Positions 34,567 through 45,100 of a stretch of DNA of 64,000 bases are shown here, in pieces. Position 1 is the first letter of the stretch. Every line of letters starts with the position of its first letter. Made by a program: the position numbers and the translations under genes. The notes beneath the pieces are model-generated. The model did not search any database, had not been told where the DNA came from, and saw nothing but the letters and a program-made list of their open reading frames with translations. The DNA comes from Colwellia psychrerythraea (GTDB taxonomy: Bacteria > Pseudomonadota > Gammaproteobacteria > Enterobacterales > Alteromonadaceae), in the NCBI RefSeq assembly GCF_000764185.1, contig NZ_JQEC01000002.1:124001-188000 (forward strand), read 5' to 3'.

Positions 34567-35788
34567 AAGATGGCTCTTGTTTATTTATGCTTACGGACTT
34601 CTCTACAGGTAACAGCTCTGCATAAGGTAAAGGGCTATTACTAGAGTTTAGTTGATTAGCGATAACAGTTAGGGTTTGTTCAAGCACCACGGGAGCAATT
34701 AAAAAACCGTGACGAAATAAACCATTTACTTGAATAAGTGAATCTTGCACGGTAATTTTAGGCTGGTTATCACTAAAGGCTGGCCGACATTGACTCACGT
34801 GTTGACGGATATTGGCTTCAGCAAAGCCTGGATGCACACTATACGCAGCACTGAGTAATTCCATTGCTGAACGAACTGTCATTGCCGAGTTATCATCACT
34901 TTCAATTTCAGTTGCACCCACCACATAAAAACCTTTACCTTTTGGCGCGATATAAAGCTGATATCTTGGGTGCATTAATCTTATTGGTCTTGAAATGTTG
35001 ACATCAGGCGCGAATAGCTGAAAGAGTTCACCTCGAACCGATCGCAAATCAACCAATGGAGCGCAAGCACTCGAGCTATTTTTACTGGTTGCCCCTGTAC
35101 CTCGACAATCAATGACTAGATCAAAATGTTGGCTGTGCTTATCGCCACATTGAACATAACTTACCGTACTGCCCTCTGTAGAAGTATTGATTTCAACTAC
35201 TTCACATGCACTTAACCAATTCAGCTTATTGCCTGAGCTATTATTACCCGAAACTGCCTGCTGACTTTCTTTCTCAAGTTGTTTACGCAGTGCTACTAAT
35301 AAACGGCGATTACCCAGCTGCCCTTCTTGAGGAAGATATAAACCTTGGTTAAAACTTCGGCCAATTTCTGGCTCTAGCGCCAATAATGCTTGTCGATCTA
35401 ATCTATGTAACTCATGCTCTGGATAATTACTACTAAGATGTCTAACAAAGCGTTGATAGTCACCTTTATCTTGCTCATGACTTACCATGATGGCACCAGT
35501 TTGTTGAAAAAAAGTATATTCATCCAAACTGTCGATCAAAGTCGGCCATAAACGTAATGACTCAAATCCCATACTAACGATATTGGGCTCACAATGAAGT
35601 GATTCTCCTAATGGCGTTAATAAGCCAGCAGCAGCATAAGCTGCACTGTTATGGGCGAGTTTATTATCTCTATCAAATAAAGTAATACTTACGCTTTCTG
35701 GCTGTATGTCGCCAGGCTGTTCACCTCGAAGTAAAGAAAGAGCGAGTAATCGCCCCATCAATCCTGCGCCAACAATGGCAATATTCAT
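34550..35788 (-). CDS. thiO: Glycine oxidase ThiO (FAD-dependent)
   Basis: This 412-residue enzyme supplies iminoglycine for thiazole synthesis in aerobes, in place of the radical enzyme ThiH. The FAD motif is NIAIVGAGLMGRLLALSLLR at the N terminus. AAYAAAGLLTPLGE, LVIDCRGTGA and RGELFQLF are characteristic of glycine oxidase/DAO proteins. HGFLIAPVVLEQ near residue 373 is the usual C-terminal FAD contact. The gene lies 100 bases after thiC with an intergenic hairpin between and overlaps thiS. Confidence 0.9.
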   Translation of the reverse strand: MNIAIVGAGLMGRLLALSLLRGEQPGDIQPESVSITLFDRDNKLAHNSAAYAAAGLLTPLGESLHCEPNIVSMGFESLRLWPTLIDSLDEYTFFQQTGAIMVSHEQDKGDYQRFVRHLSSNYPEHELHRLDRQALLALEPEIGRSFNQGLYLPQEGQLGNRRLLVALRKQLEKESQQAVSGNNSSGNKLNWLSACEVVEINTSTEGSTVSYVQCGDKHSQHFDLVIDCRGTGATSKNSSSACAPLVDLRSVRGELFQLFAPDVNISRPIRLMHPRYQLYIAPKGKGFYVVGATEIESDDNSAMTVRSAMELLSAAYSVHPGFAEANIRQHVSQCRPAFSDNQPKITVQDSLIQVNGLFRHGFLIAPVVLEQTLTVIANQLNSSNSPLPYAELLPVEKSVSINKQEPSYEHSY

Positions 35789-35816
35789 CTTTTATCTTCT
35801 GCCTATTTTCACATTA

Positions 35817-35848
35817 TTGTCATCCCCGAAATTTATTCAGGGTGACAA
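35817..35848. repeat. Intergenic inverted repeat between thiC and thiO
   Basis: An imperfect hairpin (ttgtcatcccc ... gggtgacaa) with a short AT loop fills the gap before thiO. Sequences of the form tgtcatccc...gggtgaca are common as dispersed intergenic repeats in marine gammaproteobacteria. It may stabilise or process the mRNA. A weaker inverted repeat (atccgat / ttcggat) follows at about 35852. Confidence 0.5.
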
Positions 35849-35888
35849 TGGATATCCGATTAAAAACTTCGGATACGACGAAATAAAG

Positions 35889-37925
<2,037 letters not shown>

Positions 37926-37990
37926 TTAGCTAAAGAAGAGGGTCAAATAGTATAGTTTATCCCCTAGGACTCAGGGTTTAATTGCTCTCT

Positions 37991-38071
37991 CTTGTTTCCT
38001 ACGCAGATATTAATCTGATCAGGTTTTACGGATCCCGCTTACGCGATCTCAGCCTTTGGCACTCCGACAAG
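37991..38071 (-). promoter_or_regulatory. TPP riboswitch (thi element) controlling the thiC operon
   Basis: Read on the reverse strand, the aptamer shows ggagtgcc, then ctgaga followed later by ggatccg, acctgatcagattaat and tgcgtagga, which are the conserved thi-box blocks in correct order. The closing stem P1 is cttgt at the 5' side with acaag at the 3' side. It lies 129 bases upstream of the thiC ATG. A small ccct / aggg hairpin follows at about 37960-37975. I cannot tell whether it works by termination or by blocking the ribosome-binding site. Confidence 0.93.
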
Positions 38072-38263
38072 TGTTGCGCTTACTAATGTTCTTACTTGAT
38101 TCAATAAGCGCAGACAGATTCTAACGTGAGCTGAGCAGATAGTGCAAGCGCTAAAATAATTAGCTCTACAAATCAGACCACTGACAAAGCAGAGCACAAA
38201 TAACCATTGCCTCTGTGAATAAGCTAGGTAATATGAGCAAAAACCTACCCTTAAGACACCGCT

Positions 38264-38887
38264 ATGTTAACAATACTTTCTCCTGAAAAATTTAAAACCA
38301 TCCCATGGAAAAACGGGTTAGGCCATACCACTGAATTAGCCATTAGCGAAGGTGGTAGTTTAGACAGTTTTGATTGGCGACTCAGTATTGCCAGCGTGGT
38401 CAATGATGGTGACTTTTCAAACTTTGCCGGTTATCAGCGTAATTTGGTCTTAATCGAAGGTGAAGGCTTAACATTAGATCATCGTAACGGTGATATTGAT
38501 AACTTAACTAACTTACTTGATATCGCTCATTTTGATGGTGGCTGTAATACCCACGGCGCACTCGTCAATGGTGGCATTAAAGACTTCAATATAATGACTA
38601 AGCAAGCCTCATTTTCTGCAGAAGTTAACTGTTATGTTGAACAACAAAAAGTCATCATAAACTTATCAACTGATAGCTTAGTTTTTGCTTACAGTCTCTC
38701 GGATGAAATGATGATCAACACCTCTGACAATGAAGTTGGTAAAGTACCTGTTGCACACCTTGCCAAATTACATGTTAACCAATCCGCCAAAGGCACTGAG
38801 CGATTAAACGCCGCTGTTACCGGAAAAAACATCCTAATAATTGAGCTAGAGCCAAAAAAAACAATTAATTTCTTAATGACCAGTTAA
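38264..38887 (+). CDS. HutD/Ves-family cupin-like protein
   Basis: This 207-residue protein starts with the family signature FKTIPWKNGLGHTTELAIS and FDWRLSIASVVNDGDFSNFAGYQRNLVLIEGEGL. These match the HutD/Ves family, whose E. coli member Ves is cold- and environmental-stress induced. The fold is a double cupin and no metal-binding histidine cluster is obvious. It is divergent from the thi operon, so its promoter overlaps the riboswitch leader region. Function in this organism unknown. It ends in TTAA overlap with the broken gene at 38884. Confidence 0.8.
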   Translation: MLTILSPEKFKTIPWKNGLGHTTELAISEGGSLDSFDWRLSIASVVNDGDFSNFAGYQRNLVLIEGEGLTLDHRNGDIDNLTNLLDIAHFDGGCNTHGALVNGGIKDFNIMTKQASFSAEVNCYVEQQKVIINLSTDSLVFAYSLSDEMMINTSDNEVGKVPVAHLAKLHVNQSAKGTERLNAAVTGKNILIIELEPKKTINFLMTS

Positions 38888-39056
38888 TAGCTTTGTAACT
38901 TTAACACCACGTATATTGCTTCAGCTTGTAAATTAGTTTTTGCTCGTTTAATGGCTTCAGACATAATTTTTTGATCATAATTGTGGCTGATAACCTCATC
39001 AATGACAGCGTCATAATCAGGATGTGATTGAGGTTAACAGGTGTTAATTTTTCCAT
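38884..39056 (-). pseudogene. Small gene of about 57 codons, broken by a single-base deletion
   Basis: A reverse-strand ATG at 39056 with aagga 7 bases before it opens MEKLTPVN and then reads LNHILI and stops. One base further the other frame reads PQSHPDYDAVIDEVISHNYD and ends YVVLKLQSY at a TAA (38884). The total of 173 bases is exactly one base short of 58 codons, and inserting a single C near 39030 joins both halves into a 57-residue product. No family is recognised. It may be a true decay, programmed shift, or sequencing error. Confidence 0.5.
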
Positions 39057-39134
39057 GCGTTGTCCTTACGAGGATAGGAAGACACTTAACTTAGCAGGTT
39101 AAGCATCTTTAATTTCCAGTCATTAAGCTGAATA

Positions 39135-42100
39135 CTAAGCCGCGTGCAGGTAGTTTCTTACTTTTCTCATTCTTACCAAAACAAGTAATATTAATAACCA
39201 AAAAGTCGTACCTGCATTGAGACGCTCTGCGAGCGCTTCGCTTTCACCGTCAATGACACTTACTACTCGAAAGCTAGTAACACTCGTTGTTGATAACTCA
39301 CCATCACTTACCGTGACTTGTATTTCAATTAACTCATCTAAAATAACTTCAGGTAGGCTTACATTGACCATTGCGAATGTGGCATCATCAAAAACCACTT
39401 CAGGACCTGAAACTTGCTGCCATAGATAAGTAAGCTCATCACCATCTTCGTCATTAGCTTGTGCAGTTAGGCTAAAGCTTGTCTCTTCTGCATAACCATA
39501 TTCGGGAGTAGTAATCACGACCACGGGAGCATGATTAACAGCATCTATCACAATAGCACCAGGATCTTCTACTGAGCCATTAATGATAAGGTCTACATCA
39601 TTAGGACCACCATCTTCTATTATTAACTGGAAGCAGTTATCCCCCTGGTTTAACCCTAATACATAGCTTTCATCATTAGCAGCAGGACAATTACCATTAA
39701 TATCAGTGTGTGCTGAACTAATGTTATTGTTTTCATCTTCGACAAAGGTAAACCAACCATCACGCTCATTATACTTACGGTAAATGGCGCCAGCAGGTAA
39801 AAAAGTATCAACAGCCATCGGAATAACAACGGCAACAGAGCTACCTTGCTCAGTTAAACCATCAATTGTAAAGTTATACAATGGCGTAACCGCCAACACA
39901 CCTTCATCATGGGTTTCTGCGGCATTATCACCAACAAGCTGCGCTAAATCATCTACCGATAAACTCGCTTCATTACTCGTGACACCTTGGGAAGAAACAA
40001 GTGAGCCAAGTGACATGATTAATCCTGCAGTTGTTTGCATTGGCTCAGTATTTTCACTGCTTGGCAAACGTGTGGTATTGCTATCGTTATCTAAATAATC
40101 AGCAATGCCATCACCATCACTGTCGCTATAACCTTCATCACTATCATTAATACCATCATGGTCACTATCACTACTGCTGACTAGCTCAGCTAGTTGCTCA
40201 ACCACAAACCGCACAGTTTTTGTCACCGATAACGACTCTTGGGTATTATTTTCAACGACACTGACCTCAAAGTTATAAGTTCCTTGTTCAAGTGTGCTGG
40301 GTTCAAGATGATACGTTAAAACATCAACAGCATTAGCAAAAGTACCACTGGCATCTGTCCAAGTAATATCATGCTCATCATTGAAGTTAACATCGCTTAT
40401 TTGTAGCGCAAACGTTACCTCACCCTTATCAGGATCAATGACACTCACCAATTGATCGTTTTGACTCATCGTAAAACTAAGCAGCGGTGCAATATTGCCT
40501 TCAACAAGGATCAATTGGCTTTGGCTTGTATCACCAACAAAGACATTGTCGACTTCAGCTAAATGGAGCACCAAGTTATCCGCTGTTTGCAGTGCTGTTG
40601 GTATCAATAATGACAGTTTACCTGTGGTACCTTCATCAATAATCAGCGAATCAGTCTCAAGTTGTTCACCATTTAAAGATAATTGATAACTAATCGATAC
40701 TGGATAATTGGGTGCATCTCCGCTTAAATTAACATCGATATTATAGACACCACCAGACTCAACCAATAACGTGTTTCTAATGCTTGCCTCTGGATAAATA
40801 GTAACAGGTACTGTAGCTATGCTTTCATTACCCGCCATATCAGTCGCTACAATTTGTAGCTCATGAAAGCCGGAAGGCAGCATGGTATTCTCAAAAGTCG
40901 TTACCAAAACATCACCATCAACAATGTCTACCGCAATAGCGTTAACCAAATAATACACGTCAGTTAAGCGACCTTCAGCATTGACCGTTATTGCTTCAAC
41001 TGTTGTAAAAACAGGTGCCGTTGAGTCTATAATCACTACCGCTTGTATAGCCGTACTTTGATTACCCACACCATCAATTGCAGTCCAAGTCACTGAGTGA
41101 GTACCAATTGTTAACCCTTCGGATAAATTTGATGTCACTGTAGGTGACTCAGTAGAATTATCAGTAACACTAGGTGAAGGTAGTTCTACAATAGTTACCT
41201 CACCCTTGGCCTCAAAGATAAGCTGTTCCAACTCTGCAAATACTGGTGCTTGAGTATCAACAAATGCAACCAACGGCTTGTCATCTTCATCATCTAAGAT
41301 GCCATCGTTATCGTCATCAGTATCGGCATTGTTACCTATATTATCGCCATCGGTATCAACTGATTCTGCGGGGTCTAATGGGAAGGCGTCCGATGAATCT
41401 TCAACGCTGTCATTATCATCATCACTATCGGCGTTGTTGCCCATTCCATCATTGTCGGAGTCTAACCATTCTGTAACATCTGATGGAAAATCATCTATTT
41501 CATCCGCAAACCCATCACCATCAGAATCCTGTCCAATAATTTTCTGCACTGTCACTTGACGGTTCCTAGTTTGCCCTGGGTTACCTGCACTATCCGATAC
41601 ATTATAACTTAAGAGGTAAGTACCTACTGTTGAGCTATCCACCGAGCCAGCAACAATAACATTATTAGATAAATCACCATCAACATTATCAATGACGCTA
41701 TAACCTGCTTCAATATAGGTCTCATTCCAGCCCAATATTGCCGATGTACTACCCAGTAAAGTTAATACTGGTGCGCTTTGGTCAATAATCGTTACGGTTG
41801 CCCGTGCCGTACCTAAATTGCCTGAGCTATCAGTAGCGCTAAAGGTTATCGTGGTTATACCAAGAGGGAAGAGTGAAGGAGCATCATGACTAACTGCAAT
41901 ATCAGTGTCGACATTATCACTTGCGCTAGCAGCGCTTAAAAAGTCATTGATGTCTATATCTGAATCAAGTGTTCCATTAGCGTCTACTGCTGCCACGATA
42001 ATATTAATGGGAGAAATAATTACCGGAGCAGCAGCATCTTGCACCGTCACTTGACGATTTTGAGTCGCGGTAAAGTTACCTGCAGCATCTTTAATTTTAT

Positions 42101-45100
42101 AACTGATGATATAAGTACCTAGGGTTGAGCTATCAACAACACCATTAACGACCACATTAGCCGATATATCACCATCAACATTATCAATAGCGCTATAACC
42201 TAACTCGCTATAAGTCTCATTTAAGCTCAGCGTTATTGATGTATTACCCACTAAACTTAGCGCTGGAGCATCTAAATCGGTAACCGTGACCGTTGCTTGG
42301 GCGCTGCCAACATTGTTAGCCGAATCAATTGCGGTAAAATATACCGTGGTTACACCCAGTGGAAATATATTTGGCGCGTCATACACAACAGCTAAACTGC
42401 CATCAACGTCATCATTGGCATTGGCTGAATTAAGAAATGCGTTTATTTCTGTATTTGAAATTGGAGTACCAAAGGCATCAATCGTCGCGATAATGATATT
42501 GTTTGGCGCAATAACGACGGGAGCAGAGACATCTTGTACTGTCACTTGACGTGTTTTGGTAATAGCCGCATTACTAGCAGCATCAATTACGTTATAACTA
42601 ATAATGTAAGTACCCACTATTGAGCTATCAACTGTACCACTAATCTCAACACTGCCAGACAAGTCACCATCAACGTTATCTAGCGCACTAAAACCGGGTT
42701 CAACATAGTCTTGATTTACCATTACATTAATGGATGAATTACCAAGCAAATAAATAATAGGTGCTGCAATATCTCCTATGTTGTTATCCAGTGGTGAGCC
42801 ATCTTGCTCATCAGGAATACCATCACCATCATCATCGGTATCAGCATTGTTACCAACACCATCAAAATCAGTATCTAACCATTCTAATGGGTTTAAAGGA
42901 AACTCATCACCTTCATCAGGATAGCCATCACCATCATCATCGGTATCTGCATTATTACCAACACCATCTGCATCGGTGTCCGTGGTTTCGTTTGGATCGA
43001 GCGGAAAAGCATCGCTGCTATCATCAACACCATCGCCATCAGTATCTAGATCACTGATACTGAACTCAACAGCACCAATATCACACAAGCTTTCTTGAGG
43101 ACGACTTATTCCTCTAATATCAAACTCTTGATGGCAGTCACTTTCGGAAATAACATCAACCGCAGGACCTTGAAGAGTTGGTAATACCGTTAATATATTA
43201 CCACCATTGTCAGCCAGAGTTTGTTCAGTAATTTGTTCAATTGTTAATGCCGAAGTAAAGCTTGTAGCTGAGTCAAAGGCTTGTACAAAACTTAAACCTG
43301 TTTGGCTGACAAAACCGTTAAGGCTATTGGCACCTACTAGGTTATAACCTAAATCATTGACATCATTAACAACATAGATGTTATTGGCCTTGGTGCCGGT
43401 ATTACCAACAAATAAGTTGAAGCCTAAGTTATTTGTTGAACTTGTAGAGCTAATCGCGCCTGCATCGTTAGTCGACTTATTATTAATAAAGCTAGAATGT
43501 TTAACAGTCAGTGGAAAATCTTCAGCTTGCTCAATGCCATGGGTTTGCATAAAAATGGAATTGTTAACATTTAAGATATTTTGGGACTTCACCTCTCCAA
43601 TATTTTTAAAGACAGAGTCATTTATGGTTACGGTCAAATTCGATTGATCTGAAGTTGTATATAAAAGGCGTTCGCTTGAGCGGTTTTCATTAATAACTGA
43701 GATACGGTTGAACTCGATATTATTATCGCCACCACGCACTTCAAACATACTGTCATCGGTATAAGCGTTTGTGGTGCTAAGATCAGAAATCGTTATTTTT
43801 TGACATTGAGTATCAAATATTTTGACTAACGGTGAGCCCGTCGTAATATTGATCAAATTAATATTATTCATCTCAATTTGGCAATTAATATTTTCTCGTA
43901 AATTAATCGACGATTTACTGCCAATAATATCAATATTTTTTACTGTCGCGTTACCACTACTAATATTAAGGGCATATTGATTGCTTTGCATTCGCGATAC
44001 ACCCGTTAAGGTAAGTCCAGCAATGGTATAATCTTGGCTACCTAATGCCGTAAAAATAATCACACTAGCATTATCACCAATAATATCTGTAACCGTTTGG
44101 GTAATACCTAAATTATCAGTTAAATCTGGACTGCTTAAATGATCAACATCACCACTTAAAATCGTTTTAAATTTATGAGGGTCTGCCTCAGTTAATAGAG
44201 TTGGATTCGCAGCGGCATTAAAACCGCCATACAAAGAAACGTTACTCGGTAATTTAAAGGCTACAAGATCATTATTAAAAACATTGTTATCACTTTCATT
44301 TGGGTAATATAGCCCTTGCGCTAACCAAATTTGTTGATTGGTATTAGCTACAACTAAGGCGTCTTGCAAGGTACGAAATGGGCTTTGCCAAGATTGGCCA
44401 CATACTTCATTTGCCGCATCACAACTTGAGCTGCTATCAACATAAATGACACCGTTAATATAGTTATCAGTAACCATACCGCTCTGTTGACATTCACTAT
44501 CACAACTATCCGGTATGCCGTCCAAATCTGAATCTGTTAAGCCCGCTAAACTAATATAAGGGTAAGCATCATTAAAATTCGTTACGCCATCGTTATCAAT
44601 ATCAGCGTCATCACCGTTTACCGTCCCGTCACCGTCAGTATCAACAACAAAGTCGCCGAATGAGTAGGTAAAAATAGCTCCGGCATTAGACGCTTGGCCG
44701 TCATGTAAATAGTCACCCACTACAATTTCTGAAAAATTATCGCCAGTGATATCATCAATTACAAGTAGGCTTTCAGCAAAACTGCCTCGACTCAAAATAT
44801 TTTTATTATTTATTCGTCCTATAATGTGCTTTTTACTGGTTGAGTAAAAAATAATATCGCGTACGGATCCTGAGCCATCATCACCTTCATCAGTAATGAC
44901 AAGATCAATACTGCCGTCACCATCAATGTCAGAGATAGAATAAAGCTGGTCTGCAAAGCCGCCTAGTGAATAGTTACCGGCAATTAACTGCTCAATTTGA
45001 TTACCGTCTTTACCTGATGCGAAAGTGATAAAGCGACGTTCTTCACCGTTTACGGTTAATTTTGTTCTATTTGAATAAACAAAATCATTGATGCCATCAT

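Noticed and set aside
37960..37975. Intrinsic terminator as the TPP riboswitch expression platform
   Set aside because: The small ccct / aggg hairpin is weak and lacks a T-run, so the mechanism cannot be assigned from sequence.
41270..41480. CRISPR-like short tandem repetition of catcatc-type sequence
   Set aside because: It is in-frame coding for DxDxDG calcium-binding repeats, with no constant repeat/unique spacer structure.
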